In this document: positions 12,621-25,156 of the stretch, piece after piece
How the letters are laid out: each line of letters opens with the position of its first letter
Numbering within the stretch: the first letter of the stretch is position 1
DNA from: Amaurobius ferox
Taxonomy: Eukaryota; Arthropoda; Arachnida; Araneae; Amaurobiidae
Reading direction: 5' to 3'
Assembly: GCA_951213105.1 (NCBI GenBank)
Contig: OX578139.1
Span: 70,412,754-70,476,753, forward strand
DNA length: 64,000 nt
The notes under the pieces: model-generated
What the model was told of the DNA's origin: nothing
What the model saw: only the letters and a program-made list of their open reading frames with translations
Database searches by the model: none
Position numbers and translations under genes: made by a program

Positions 12621-12890
12621 TACTTTCACATACACACACACACACACTTACACACCAAATTTCATTTGTTATTGAGATATCGTCTCAACAGACTCACTGA
12701 CACACACACACACATGCACACACACACGCACACACACACACACATACCTTCACACACACAGACATCACTTCAAAAATGTTTGATTCGTGATCAGCGATGC
12801 TTGAAACGTGCTCTCCCGTCGAAAACTCGAATTCGAATTTTCGATCCTGTCACAATACTTTCCTTATACATTATGTATATATGGAAAGTA
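11791..12890 (-). mobile_element. HLE-1 copy B with expanded CA tract
   Basis: Carries the full set of HLE-1 landmarks: stem-loop end TCTGATGTGGGCAGCACATG at 11793, ACTTTCCTTATATA just inside it, and the terminal hairpin around 12855-12890. The simple-sequence zone is larger than in sister copies because the CA tract and its border (AAATTTCATT...ACAGACTCACTGACACA) occur twice (12580-12660 and 12655-12750). The 156-aa open frame across it is an HTHTHT artefact of the CA repeat. Confidence 0.82.
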
Positions 12891-13964
12891 AAAAATCCCC
12901 AAAGATTACTTCGAAGTAAGCTTTGGAAAATAAGCAACAAGAGAGTGTAAAAACCATTTTTTTTTACACAATCTGTTTTAGATGATTTCTGGTATTTGAA
13001 ATTCTGTTTTTAAATAAATTACTTTCTCCTTTCGTTAACAATGCTCCCTGATTGGCAACTTATATCTTCATGGGGTAGTGAGCATGTTTCTGTTGACATA
13101 AATTTCCTCGCATTTACTGTCATGACTGTTTATTAATCATCCTGAAGAAAAAATCTTTATCTGACTCCAAAATTGGTTGATAAATTTCATCAGCTATCTT
13201 ATCTGTTAATAACAAAATGTTTCACGATCATAAAATACAGCAATTTGAGTGATTTGTTAACATTTTAAAAGGTGATGAATTAAAGAATAATATTTATAAG
13301 TTGTAAAATATATATTTCACCTTTAGCTTCTAACTATACAGCTTAATATCATTTCATAATTTAAAAAAAAATCTCTACAGGTATCGTTATAATTAAATCA
13401 ATATTAGTTTTCATTATTTGCACTATCTTACAACAAAAACGATTATTCTTACATAAAGCTTTGATTATGAAATACTGTCCAAATAAAATGCAATTTTATT
13501 TAAACATCAGTAAAATCCGACACATTCAGCGCTGATATATTTTAAATTATCACAGTACTAAAATAATTTATTATATTTGAAAACTTAAAACTTCATTGAA
13601 TAAAATGAACTTTATTCAAATGACGTTATCGAAATATAAATCGTCTGGCTCTCTATATAAAAGCAATGAATATATTATTCATATCTCTTTATTCCAGACT
13701 CCAGAGCTAGAATATTTTGTTTGAAAAAATTCAACAATTCTTACACAATTCATTTTACAATCAATTGTTTGCATTTTACATCCATTGAAATTAGGCTTCG
13801 TTGTAGAAATAATCAAATTTGGATGATCATTTAAACTAAAAGATATTGTCATTGCATTGGCACAGAATATAGATGCACAGAAAATACGCAAAAATAAAGC
13901 GGTTTTCGGACAGATGCACACTAAATATAAGTTTTAAAGAACTTTTAAAATCACGATTTTTACT
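12891..13964. other. A+T-rich stretch, nothing recognised
   Basis: No recognisable element. The minus-strand open frame at 13679-13921 has no motif I know. Confidence 0.4.
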
Positions 13965-14334
13965 CTGAGAAAAAAACTACCAAACATATTTTACTGAAAC
14001 TTGTTTTATACATCTTATGGGATAATTTGAATATTTCTTAAAATATTTGAAGCAATTTATGAATTTTAACTTTACTTAAAAAATGTTTCAAAAATTAGGT
14101 CCCATAGGGTTCGATGCATTTCACTTTTTCAACCCGGGTTCAATCCAAACCTAATTGGGTGATATTATTCATTTAGATTCCCATATGTCCCATAGACCAT
14201 CTCAACAACATACTAAAATTTCATTTTGATAAATTCATTTTTACGGCGGTTATAGTGCAAACGGACAGACAGACAGACAAACAGACGGAATCAATAAAGT
14301 AATAAACACTTTTCAACTATGTTGGAAAGTGTTT
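13965..14334 (-). mobile_element. HLE-2 copy a, 5' part only
   Basis: On the minus strand it begins with the HLE-2 hairpin AACACTTT...AAAGTGTT (14306-14334), then a CTGT/GTCC microsatellite tract and the conserved stretch with CGATAACTGCCGTAAAAATG-like sequence and GGTCCCATAGGGTTC. It breaks off at about 13965 without the 3' stem-loop. Confidence 0.72.
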
Positions 14335-14749
14335 AAAATGTAATTTTTAGTCTAAAACATGTCATTTCGGAACGAATTTGCTTCAAAAGTTCATGGACGT
14401 CGTGAATTAAGCTTACCGCAAAATTATTTATTTGACAAATGCGTTGGCGCTTGACGTTTTAAAAGAAATATAGTAATTAAGAAAAACTTGACCAACGTAC
14501 TTACGCTCAAATAATAATAGTAAGGCAGCATACAGCTGTTTCCAAGATATATCCCCGCCGTCAGTGGTAGAGAGCCAACAAGCCCGAACTCAATTTATTA
14601 GTCTGGGGAAAATATAATTTTATTTCGAATTCTGATTATGTATTAGTTTCATGTAAGTTAAAAATTAGTTCATGATCATGTGAAGTGATAATTTACTCAC
14701 TGGGAACTAACTGTAGCCAATTTACTACAAAGTTTAACGCGTTATTTTA
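14335..14749. other. Unassigned sequence
   Basis: Nothing recognised. Confidence 0.4.
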
Positions 14750-15520
14750 CTTTCTTATATAGAGAAAGTATTATTTTCACAAAAAATTTCGATTTCGAGA
14801 TTTTGATGCGAATATATTTTTCAAGACCTCCTGAACACGTTTTGATTGGAGTGATATCTGTCTGTCTGATGTCTGTGGTCGATTTCTTGTGTACACTATA
14901 CAAATAATTTTGGATTTTCTCGAAACTTTATGTCCGGCTTTGTTATCGAAAAATCTAGAATTAGATTGAATTTTTTTTTTTTAAATTCAAGCAAAAACCT
15001 CAAAATTTATTATTCAAAATTTTATATTTTCAAAACATGGCAGCATAGGACGAAATTTGATACAATCGTGCATAACAGGGATTATTTATGGCTCAATGAT
15101 TACTAAACTTAATCGTTTGAATTACTGTTGTCAGAAATAGCCGCGATACAAGTTTTGTGTTCTTGAAGTCACTGACCCTCTCGGTGGGGGGGGGGGGGGG
15201 AGAAAATTACCCCACCCGAGGGTACATTGTCATATTTGGTATCAATACAAAGATTTTGTTAAGCCCTTTAAAGTGAAGGATAACAATTGTCATGATTTGG
15301 ATCAACGTTACCGATTTTCCCATATTTTACCTGTAAAATTTGGAGAAAAAAAATCCCACAAGCTACTTAAAAATGGATGATGGTATGAGAAAGTCGAGTT
15401 GAACCAAGTTCCAGTTAATTTATTTAAAAGTTCTCATGGATTTCATTTTAAAATCGTCCCTTACGACCGAATTCCTTAAATAGTATCTATGTACTTTTCT
15501 AATCTTTCTAAGAATGCTAT
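14750..15520 (+). mobile_element. HLE-3, divergent hairpin-capped element, 5' part
   Basis: Starts with an ACTTTCTTATATA...GAGAAAGT hairpin (14750-14772), then ATTTCGATTTCGAGATTTTG, an ACACGTTTTGA segment and a short CTGTCTGTCTG tract near 14865. Motif order matches HLE-1 although the sequence has diverged. No 3' end is identified; a run of 14 G lies at about 15186-15199. HLE-1 copy C begins at 15521. Confidence 0.5.
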
Positions 15521-16394
15521 TACTTTCCTTATATACATAATGTATAAGGAAAGTATTGTGACGGGGTCGAAAATTCGAATTCGAGTTTTCGACTGGAGAG
15601 CACGTTTCATGCATCCCATATCACGAATCAAACATTTTTGAGGTAATGTTTGTCTGTGTGTGAAAGTATGTGTGTGTGTGTGTGTGTGTGTGTCAGTGAG
15701 ACTGTGGAGACGATATCTCACGAACGAATGGAGTGATTCGAATTAAATTTGGTACAAGAATCACAATCCGTGAATACTGGAAGCCTGTTGTTTTTAAACG
15801 TAATCGAATGTTCAGAACCACCCTAAATTTTCGAGTGAAATTTTGGAAAAATCATCAAGAAATCAAAGCCTTTAATAAAGTTACGCAAATAAACATTTCT
15901 TATGTAATTTTTTCCTAGAAAACGATTGACACAAACTTTAGAATGCTACCATGAATCGTTCTCGAGATATTGCACTTTTTTAAATAAATTTATCAAAGTA
16001 TCCCATAAATTAAAAAAAACATATTAACTGCTGAGAAACATGTTCACTTTTCATATGTAATAACATGCGATAAATTGGGTGACATCATTCCCGTGGATCT
16101 AGCTCATTCCATTCATAAGAAAAGATACTTTGAGTAATACTTTTGTAATTGAACGCCAATAGTCATTTATCTACTACAAGAATAACTTATTTCTCCTTTC
16201 ATAACGTTTGGCGAGATTTTGGCGACGAATTTCGCAGAATGTCGACTTGGCGACTTTTTGAAATGTTGCCAAATTAACGAAAATCTCGCCAAATGGATAA
16301 AAATGTTCTAAATCAATGAAAATAACGACTAATTGTCGAAAATTCAATATCTCGGAAAGAATATAAGTATCTATTATAAGAGAAACCTATTTTT
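15521..16394 (+). mobile_element. HLE-1 copy C, 5' portion
   Basis: Opens with TTACTTTCC and the complete terminal hairpin, and carries the TG tract at 15660-15700. It is interrupted at about 16394, inside its T-rich segment, by copy D. Its missing 3' end reappears at about 17314-17383. Confidence 0.85.
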
Positions 16395-17313
16395 ACTTTC
16401 CTTATATACATAATGTATAAGGAAAGTATTGTGACGGGATCAAAAATTCGAATTCGGGTTTTCGACGGGAGAGCACGTTTCAAACATCCCTGATCACGAA
16501 TCGAACATTTTTGAAGTGATGTCTGTGTACGTGAGGGGGGGTGTCAGTGAGAGTTTGGAGACGATAACTGACGAACGAATGGACCGATTCGAACAAAATT
16601 TGGTAAAAAAATCACAATCCGTGAATATAGGAAGCCTATTATTTTTAAACGTTATCGAATGTTCAGAACTCCCCTAAATTTTCGATATAAATTTTGAAAA
16701 AATCATCAAAAAATCAAAAGATTTACTAAAGTTGCGCAAGTAGACATTTCTTGTGTAATTTTTCCTTAGAAATCGATTGACACAAACTTTACAACGCTAG
16801 CATGAACCGTTCTCGAGATATTGCACATTTTTTAAATACATTTTTCAAAATTCCCATAAATTAAAAAAAATATATAATAACTGCTGAGAAACCTTTTCAC
16901 TTTTCATATGTAATATCATGCGATAAATTTGGTGACATCATTCTCGTGGATCTATATCGTTCCATTCATGAGAAAAGATATTTTGAATAATACTTTTGTA
17001 TTTGAACACCAATAGTCATTTATCTGCTATAAGAATCGCTATTTCTCCGTTTATAACGCTTGGCGATATTTTGGCGAAGAATTTGACGGAAGCTCGAAAA
17101 CTTAGCGACTTTTCAAATTACTGCTAAATTAACGAAAATCTTGCCAAATGGATAAAAATGACTCTAAATCAATAAAAATGACGACTAATTGACGAACATT
17201 CAATATCTTGGAAAGAATATAAGTATCTACTATAAGAAAAACCTATTTTTTTACTGTAAAAGTAGTAAATAAATTGCATTATATAAGGAAAGTCATGTGA
17301 TGCCAACATCAGG
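16395..17313 (+). mobile_element. HLE-1 copy D, inserted into copy C
   Basis: Starts with ACTTTCCTTATATACATA at 16395 and ends with CATGTGATGCCAACATCAGG near 17313. Immediately after it the same 3' segment (CTGTAAAAGTAGTAAATTCA) appears a second time, which belongs to copy C. The junctions fall in a T run without an evident target duplication. Confidence 0.85.
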
Positions 17314-17383
17314 TTTTTTTTCTGTAAAAGTAGTAAATTCATTGCATTATGTAAGAAGAGTCATGTGTTTCCCGCATCAAATT
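17314..17383 (+). mobile_element. HLE-1 copy C, 3' end
   Basis: Contains CTGTAAAAGTAGTAAATTCA, then GTCATGTG...CCCGCATCA, the 3' stem-loop of the family. It continues copy C after the copy D insertion. Confidence 0.82.
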
Positions 17384-20205
17384 TTTTTGTTTCGTTTCCA
17401 AGAAATCTATTTGAGTGTGTCACAGGTATATCATCATACCTGTGACGCAAATACAGCGAATAATCTGTTTGTATTATAGTGCGAATGATATATTTATAAA
17501 TAATACTTTATTTTGATAGCTTAGATTTTTATTTCCTATGAGAGGTTAAAAAATACCAGTAGCTATATGAGCTGTTTTTGATGACATTTTTTATATGTAA
17601 TTTCCATGTGAGGTAGTAATCTAGTATTACTTTTAAATATAATGTTGATTTTTCCACCTATAGGGCGTGATTATTTATATAAAACGGTGGAAGGGTTATC
17701 TTTTCATGAAAGAAATTCATACTGTGGCAATTATTGGGGATAAGTTTAGCACTCTACTTGTAAAGCCATAGTGATGTTCTTGTGATGTTGTAGAGATATT
17801 ACAGTGATGTGATGTTATAAGGATGGTTGTTTAAGTGATGTTGTATTTGTTTGTGCAATTGGTGGATTAAGAGTCCATTTGGGAGTGAACTCTTAAGTTT
17901 ACCTGGGAGTGAACGCTTAGTTTTCTTAAATTTTATTCCACACAAGCTGTATACCCATTCTTCGGACGGAATATATGATGTAAAAAAAACTGTCATAATT
18001 TGAGGTGAATAGTTAGTCTTTCTTTCTAAAATTTTATAGTAATTCTCATAAAAAAAGAAGGAATTGATTTCTGGTATAATGAGACAACAAACAAACAGAC
18101 AGAAGCACAACTTACAATTTTATTTATATGGAAATCTCAGAAAATGATAAGATTATATTAATTTGAATGCTCAAAGTCAGGAAACAGACAGAAGATTATT
18201 ATAACAGGTAGACAGTGTTACATTGAATTTTCAGTCACAATGTAACATTGAAGTTTCGGAAGAGGAAACTGGACCTAAGAACATGGTCTCTGAAACAGCT
18301 ACATAATATGTATAAGCTTCCCTGGAGAGCACATGCAACGGACGTGAATCAGGAGATGAGCGGATCTCTTGAATTTCAAGGGGGCTCCGATGCTAACCGA
18401 GCGGAAATACCTGACCCAAAAGTTCAAAGAATATCATGTTGAGCGCGGAAAAGTCGACGTGAGAATTTTTCACAAACTAAACAAATATTTGGTTTCTAGA
18501 ATTTCAATAAGGAAATCAAGCCAATAATATTGCCGTAAGGCGTGTTCTAATTATTTGGCTAGCCAATGGTAGACACAGGAAACTTTTAGAGGGGCAGACA
18601 GAGAGAGAGTGAATTTTAAGTTTTAAAATGGTGAAATTCAGGACTTGAAAATAAGTGCTAGTCAGGAGAGGCCGCAAGGAGAAACGAGCGAGCTGACCCT
18701 TTCGCCGAGACGAAACCACTTACAGCCCTGGATCACAACGATTCGATGAGAGTAGGACTTTTGTATAGTATACATACTCCCATGACGGTTTCTTGGCACT
18801 CCCTGAACCCTCTACGTAGGTTAGCCTCAACTAAAAGGGGATGTCAAATTACACGGCATTAAAATAGTGTTGAGAATTATTATTATACTAGAGTTATATG
18901 TAATAGCGGGCAATTATAATTTATATTTTGAGTATATTGTTCGAAGTTAATATCATGATCTCTGGGATAATGAACTTAGTGTAAATATATATATTAAAAT
19001 GTTATTAGTAGATGATTATATAATATACAGAATATCCCAAATAAATGTTATTGTTTTATTGTTAATTATTCGTCCTCATTTCAAGTGTTTGTGTAAATTG
19101 TTTCAATTGAATCATTTCTGCAATCACGGCCTTCTTCGCGTCTGTAACAGATGCGTGGGATACCCACGTAGAAGGCAAACAGAAGGATTGATGGACACTT
19201 AAATGGTGAGTGGTACAATACCTTGGCTACTTATGAAAATTTCATGAAATTCGTTAGAGCCCTTCCCCTGCAATGATGAAAAGAACAGATAAACAAATAG
19301 ATTGATTTCAAATAGTATTTATACAAATTTAATTGATTTTTATTTCACAGTTTGTTCTTTTTGGTGCGCGAGAATTTGTTTAGTAAAATAATTTAAAATA
19401 CTTGCACAATTTATAAATATGATTTCAGTCATTTTGATGGAAAAGCGGATGAATAAATTTTAAATATGTTTCTGCATACCTTGTCGGTGCTACATTTTCC
19501 ATTACAACGTTACGCTATAGAGTACAAAAACTGCTGTTATATTTTTAGTTAAAATATTTTTTTTTCTAATGCTCGTTAAAAGCTATTTAACACGATACCC
19601 ACGTTAATGAGTTTGCATTCAATTAAAAATGTGCTCCTCTGCAATAACTTATGCCAAAATCAATTAAGTAAAATAACATTTACTAATACCGAGACAAAAT
19701 TAAAAATTCTTAAATTTGGGGGAAATTTTAAAAGAATACCCGATGAAAGATTCATGAAGATAATTATTTTCAGCACCTGCGCTGAGTAATAGGCAAAGCT
19801 GTTGTAAGTAATAGAACACGAGAAGTTTTTAAGTGTTTGGAAAATATTAGCCTCTCTATTTGTTGATATAATTTAAAGTAAACTATATATTTTTTTAAAT
19901 GTATGCTTTATTAAAATAATGTCGCTAATTTTCATTGCAAAATTTTATCCAGATACACGTTAGTATAAAAGAATTTCTATGATAGGCTTTGTTTTGTTAC
20001 TAACTAAATTAAGAATGATGGTTTCAAGAGGGTTGCATAAAACTCAAAAATGTAATGTATGCTTTAAAATAGGTTTTTTAAAATGTTGTACATGTAAAGG
20101 ATGCAGTTAACTTATTATGTAAAAGTATGCTTTCGTTATACTTGAGCCTGTTTAAATTACAGTCCCAGTAAGGAATATTGAGAAAGTGTCAGTTTTGTAA
20201 ATAAA
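17384..20205. other. Long unassigned stretch
   Basis: No gene is recognised. A perfect 11-bp inverted repeat GTCACAGGTAT / ATACCTGTGAC with a 6-nt loop lies at 17419-17446. A 10-bp inverted repeat TGTTACATTG / CAATGTAACA lies at 18216-18247. The patch 18240-18800 is less A+T-rich and may be an old element, but I can show no ends or domain. Confidence 0.35.
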
Positions 20206-21252
20206 AAATCTGATGTGGGCAGCACATGACTTTCCTTATATAATGAAACGAATTTACTTCTTTTACAGTAAAAAAATAGATTATTTTTATAGTAGTTATT
20301 TATATTCTTTCCGAGATATTGCATTTTCGTCAATGAGTCGACATTTTCCATGTCGTCATCATCAATGAGTCGTCATTCATTTCGCCTCATTTTTATCCAT
20401 TTGGCGAATTTTTCGCTAATTTAGCAATATTTAAAAAAGTTGCCAAGTTGGTGATATTCCACCAAATTCGCCGCCAAAATCTCGCCAAGCGTTATGGACG
20501 AAGAAATAAGTTATTCTTACTGCAGATAAATGACTATTGGCGTTCAAATACGAAAGTATTACTCAAAGTATATTTTTTCATGAATGGAACGAGCTATATC
20601 CGAGAGAATGATGTCACCAAATGTATCGCATGGTATTACATATGAAAAGTGAACATGTTTCTCAATAGGAAATATTTCTTTCATTTTATATGCTTTTTTG
20701 ATAATTTTTTTGAAAAATGTGCAATATCTCGAAAACGGTTTGTGTTAGCGTTCTAAAATTTATGTCAATCGTTTTCTCATGAAAAATTACATAAGAAATG
20801 TCTATTTGCGCAACTTTATTAGCTGTTTTGATTTTTTGAGGATTTTTTCAAAATTTCACTCGAAAATTTAGGGAGGTTCTGAACATTCGATTGCGTATAA
20901 AAACAATAGGCTTCCAGTTTTTACGGATTGTGATTTGTGATTTTTGTACCCAATGTCATTCGAATCGGTCCATTCGTTCATCAGTTATCGTGTCCACAGA
21001 CTCACGGACACACATACACACACACACACACATACATTCACACACACACACACATACTTTCACACACACACACACATACTTTCACACACACACACACACG
21101 CACATACCTTGACACACACACACGCACATCACTTAAAAAAGTTTTATTCGTGATCAGACATGCTTGAAACGTGACCCCCGTCGAAAACTCGAAGTCGAAT
21201 TTTCGACCCCGTCACAATACTTTCCTTATACATTATGTATATAAGGAAAGTA
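20206..21252 (-). mobile_element. HLE-1 copy E
   Basis: A complete copy: the stem-loop end begins near 20208 (TCTGATGTGGGCAGCACATG), a CA-rich tract lies at 21005-21125, and the terminal hairpin spans 21216-21252. Three overlapping open frames over the tract are HTHTHT artefacts. Copy F adjoins directly at about 21253. Confidence 0.85.
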
Positions 21253-22483
21253 AATAGGTTATTCTTATACTAGATACTTATATTCTTTCCAAGATATTGA
21301 ATTTTCATCATTAGTCGTCATTTTAATTGATTTAGCGTCATTTTTATTCATTCGGCGAGATTTTCGTTAATTTGGCAACATTTAAAAAAGTCGCCAAGTT
21401 GGCAACATTCTGCCAAATTCGTTGCCAAAATCTCGTCAAGCGTTATGGACGGAGAAATAAGTTATTCTTATAGCAGATGAATGACTATTGGCGTTCAAAT
21501 ACAAAAGTATTATTCAAAGTACAGGGTGATCCAAAAGTCAGGAAAAGCTTTAAAAATTAATAATTCATGAACTAGTAAAGATAAATAGATGTCGTTTGCA
21601 CAGAAAGAATGGAAATGAAGAAAAAAATATTGTTAGTATAATTTACATTTCTATCAACAGATGGCGCTGTATTAGGTATTTAGTTTACAATACATAGGAC
21701 ATATCGACTACCACTACTATCTGCTTCAGGAATGGCGTTATCAGCTACAACTGCTCTTTTTATATCATCTGATAATTTGCATAATTTGATATCTGTACCT
21801 AATAATGCGTCATCTGTTGGTAGAAATGTAAATTATACTAACAATAATTTATTTTTCTTGACAAAAAATCCTACTTCAATTCCATTCTTTCTGTGCAAAC
21901 GGCATCTATTTATCTTTATTAATTCATGAATTATTAATTTTTAAAATTTTTCCTTACTTTTGGATCACCCTGTATATTTTCATATGAATGGAACGAGCTA
22001 GATCCACGAGAATAATGTCACCAATTTTATTGCAAGATATTACATATCAAAAGTAAGCATGTTTCTCAAAAGTTAACATTTTCTTTTAATTTATGGGATT
22101 TTTTGATAAATTTATTTAAAAAATGTGCAATATCTCGAGAACGGTTCGTGCTAACGTTCTAAAGTTTATGTCAATCGTTTTCTAAGGAAAAATTACATAA
22201 GAAATGTCTATTTGCGTAACGTTTCTAAAGGTTTTGATTTTTTGATGATTTTTTCAATATTTCACTCGAAGACTTAGGGGGTTCTGAGCATTCGATTGTA
22301 TTTAAAAACAATAGGCTTCCAGTAATCATGGATTATAATTTGTGTACCAAATTTCATTCGAATCGTTCTATTCGTTCGTAAGATATCTTTTCCACAGACT
22401 AACTCACTGACACAAGCACACACACACACACACACATCATCCCAAAAATGTTCGATTCGTGATCAGGGATGCTTGAAACGTGC
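21253..22483 (-). mobile_element. HLE-1 copy F, truncated at both ends, split by a MITE
   Basis: Begins inside the family consensus (AGGTTATTCTTATA) right after copy E, so its stem-loop end is missing. It is interrupted at 21522-21972 by the MITE, and the reading of the family resumes without loss after it. It stops after GATGCTTGAAACGTGCT near 22483, before the terminal hairpin. Confidence 0.8.
21522..21972. mobile_element. Mariner-like foldback MITE
   Basis: Starts CAGGGTGATCCAAAAGT and ends ACTTTTGGATCACCCTG, flanked by TA at 21520-21521 and 21973-21974. The inverted repeats continue inward for roughly 170 bp per side (for example ATTGTTAGTATAATTTACAT and its inverted copy), so most of the 451 bp could fold into one hairpin. 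The TA duplication and CAGGGTG-type tips fit Tc1/mariner. No transposase is present, and the 65-aa open frame inside is chance. Confidence 0.93.
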
Positions 22484-22633
22484 TTATAATTTCGAATGTG
22501 AGAAATTTACTCACGTTATTATCGTTTGGCGAATGGCACCAAGCTTATCGGCATCTGGTCCGGAATGGAAGTAATGGGGATCAGAAGCAAATTGTGTTGG
22601 ATGATGAGTTTACGTTATTTTCTTTTGACAAGA
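22484..22633. other. Short unassigned stretch
   Basis: Somewhat G+C-richer sequence between the truncated HLE-1 and the SINE; not recognised. Confidence 0.35.
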
Positions 22634-22643
22634 TAGGAAATTA

Positions 22644-22906
22644 GGCCGTGGGAAAGTCCGGTGATTAGTGCTCGGAGATTGTACTTGGACGACTCGAGTT
22701 CGATTCCTGGCTCTGGCCAAACTTTTCCCCTGTTGAAGCAGAGTTCGGGCACGTTAAATATGCGGGTCAGTAAATCTTTCCGAGAGGTTGGTGGATGCCT
22801 CCACCACTGGATTCCAATTTAAATTGGGTGGAATTGTCCCGGCCGTCCAAGCAGATATCTTACACCTTCGGTCATGTTCGACGGTCTGGGTCAAAGAAGA
22901 ACAAGG
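22644..22906 (+). mobile_element. tRNA-headed SINE, divergent copy
   Basis: The head has A-box-like AGTCCGGTGATTAGTGCTCG and B box GAGTTCGATTCC (near 22708). The shared SINE body follows in shortened form (CCGAGAGGTTGGTGG, then AAATTGGGTGG, then GACGGTCTGGGT). A 10-bp direct repeat TAGGAAATTA flanks it at 22634-22643 and 22907-22916. The tRNA head differs from those of the copies at 30.2 and 35.2 kb. Confidence 0.88.
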
Positions 22907-22916
22907 TAGGAAATTA

Positions 22917-23881
22917 AGTCATTTTGAAATAGTTATTTGCAATAATAACGCTTTATACACAATATTTTTATCCGATTTCATAATTTCTAGCAGATTAATT
23001 GGAATTTAACTCAAAATAAAGGTATCATATTATATTCACCAACAATTCCTCTAAAACGTTAACCAATAAGCCTAATAAGCATTTACAACATCCGCGATTA
23101 TTCTCTGGTCACTTCAGGAAGAGAATGTTAATACTGAAGAAAAACGAAATGAAAATATCATAATAGAAAATGAAAATATAATAGCAGAAGTGATTTCCAA
23201 TGGAAGAATTAAAAATAAATTTTGCCCAGATATCTCAAATATTTTAGCGAAAAGTGAAAATAGGTCACTTTTGCTTAAAAATCAACACGCTAACTATTCG
23301 GGATTATCAGAGCAGTTTACATTTAAAGCAATCATAAAACATTTTAGGGTCGTTTCAATAAAATAAATGATGCTATATAAAATATATACAAAAAATATTC
23401 TTTTTGGAGATATCTGTGACATAAAAACAAACTTAAATATATTTTTATTAACGAAACTTATAAACGTGAGCTTTCTTGGACGCCCACTAGTGACATTAAA
23501 TTGCAGCAATTTTTCACAAACGTAGGTATTATGAATATACAAAATGTTCTATTTATATACATTTTAATTACAATGCAAATATATCGGTTATACTTATAAA
23601 AAGCTGGTAAAACCCAAGCCGCACACTCCAAATTTTATGTACATAAATGCTGCTTGAGATAAATTCTCTACTTTCTGTGAACTTTTGACTTTGCTACTCA
23701 GTATCTTTTATAAAGCAGAAAATATGCTTTAAATAGATGCACATGTTATAGAATAGTTTCAAAAATATTTTGCTTTTGATACAGGAATTTGAGATAGAAA
23801 GCCATAGTCTATATTGTTGATGATGTGGAAAATTTACCCTTGCTTTCAGACGAAATTTCTTTTCATCGATTAGTAATATTT
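22917..23881. other. A+T-rich stretch, nothing recognised
   Basis: Short open frames only, with no repeat ends. Confidence 0.4.
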
Positions 23882-24636
23882 TTACTTTCCTTATATACAT
23901 AATGTATAAGGAAAGTATTGTGACGGGGTCGAAAATTCGAATTCGAGTTTTCGACGGGTACGTTTCAAGCATCCCTGATCACGAATCAAACATTTTTGAG
24001 GTGATGTCTGTGTGTGTGGGTGGGTGTGTCAGTGAGTCTGTGGTGACGATAAATAACCAACGAATGGACTGATTCGAATGAAATTTGGTACAAAAATTAC
24101 AATCCGTAAGCACAGGAAGTTTACTGTTTTTATACGTAATCGAATGTTCAGAACCCCCCCTAAATTTTCGAGTGAAATTTTGAAAAAATCGTCAAAAATA
24201 TTTCCTATTGAGAAACATGTTCACTTTTCATAGGTCATACCATGCGATAAATTGGTGACATCATTCTCGTGGATCTAGCTCGTTCCATTAATGGAAAAAG
24301 ATACTTTGAGTAATACTTTTGTATTCGAACGCCAATAGTCATTTATCTGCTATAAGAATAACTTATTTCTCCGTCCATAACGCTTGGCGAGATTTTGGCG
24401 ACGAATTTGGAATGTCGACAGCTTGGCGACATTTTTAATTGTTGCCAAATTAACAAAAATCTCCCCAAATTGATAAAAATGGCTCTAAATCAATGAAATT
24501 GACAACTAATTAAAGTAAATTCAATATCTTGGAAAGAATATGAGTATCTTCTATAAGAATAACATTTTTTTTAACTGTAAAAGTAGTAAATTCATTGCAT
24601 TATATAGGGAAAGACATGTGTTGCCCCCATCAGATT
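23882..24636 (+). mobile_element. HLE-1 copy G, internally deleted
   Basis: Both ends are present (terminal hairpin at 23883; stem-loop CATGTGTTGCCCCCATCAGA at 24615-24634). The middle is short: after GTCAAAAATATTT near 24200 the sequence jumps to the CTATTGAGAAACATG region that lies further on in full copies. Confidence 0.83.
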
Positions 24637-24902
24637 TTCCAATTAAGTAATAATATTTTTCCGATTGTTTTACAGGAAAACCAACAACTTTGTACGTTAT
24701 TTATTCCCACAATTCATCATTTAATTGATTTTAATTCCACATTTTTCAATGTCAGATTGTAATCAGTATAGAAATTGCGTTATGCAAAATACTTTCCGAG
24801 AAAAAATCGGATTAAGAAAATGATGAGGAATCCAGTATATATGTGAGGAATTAGCGTAATAAATGTTCCAGTGCAACTAAATTAAAGTATATACAATATC
24901 TT
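24637..24902. other. Short unassigned A+T-rich stretch
   Basis: Nothing recognised. Confidence 0.4.
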
Positions 24903-24949
24903 AATTTGTGGAGTCAACTTTGGCGTTAAGAGCTGGCAATTTCGTGCAA

Positions 24950-25005
24950 TAGCTCAAAAGGTAGAGCGTCGGCTAGGTCCATACAAAAATCTGTGGTTCG
25001 ATTTC
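24950..25005 (+). promoter_or_regulatory. tRNA-like Pol III boxes in tTRIM-1 5' LTR
   Basis: A-box-like TAGCTCAAAAGG at 24950 and B-box-like GGTTCGATTTC at 24995, 45 nt apart as in tRNA genes. One or two bases depart from the box consensus, so activity of this copy is doubtful. Confidence 0.65.
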
Positions 25006-25156
25006 TGGTTGGGGCAGCAAGCTTCTTTACAATGGATCCTGAATAAATCAACCCTGTACGTTACTGCAGAGATGTCGGTCTGAAAGTAACCCTAATACGA
25101 CTAGCATGGATTCAGTGGACTCTGGTATATTGAGCGCCGATTTCAAATCGGGAGGT

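Noticed and set aside
11791..12890. HLE-1 as a canonical Helitron
   Set aside because: One end begins TC, but no CTRR terminus follows a hairpin at the other end. Inverted repeats at both ends fit the Helentron-type layout better.
12480..12950. 156-aa open frame rich in HTHTHT
   Set aside because: Translation of the CA tract in HLE-1 copy B. The same applies to the frames at 20891-21167 and 15476-15721.
24950..25005. tRNA-like LTR part explained as read-through copying of the primer tRNA
   Set aside because: A read-through copy would lie antisense to the element and resemble the PBS tRNA (Lys). Here the tRNA-like part is in sense orientation and its T-arm does not match.
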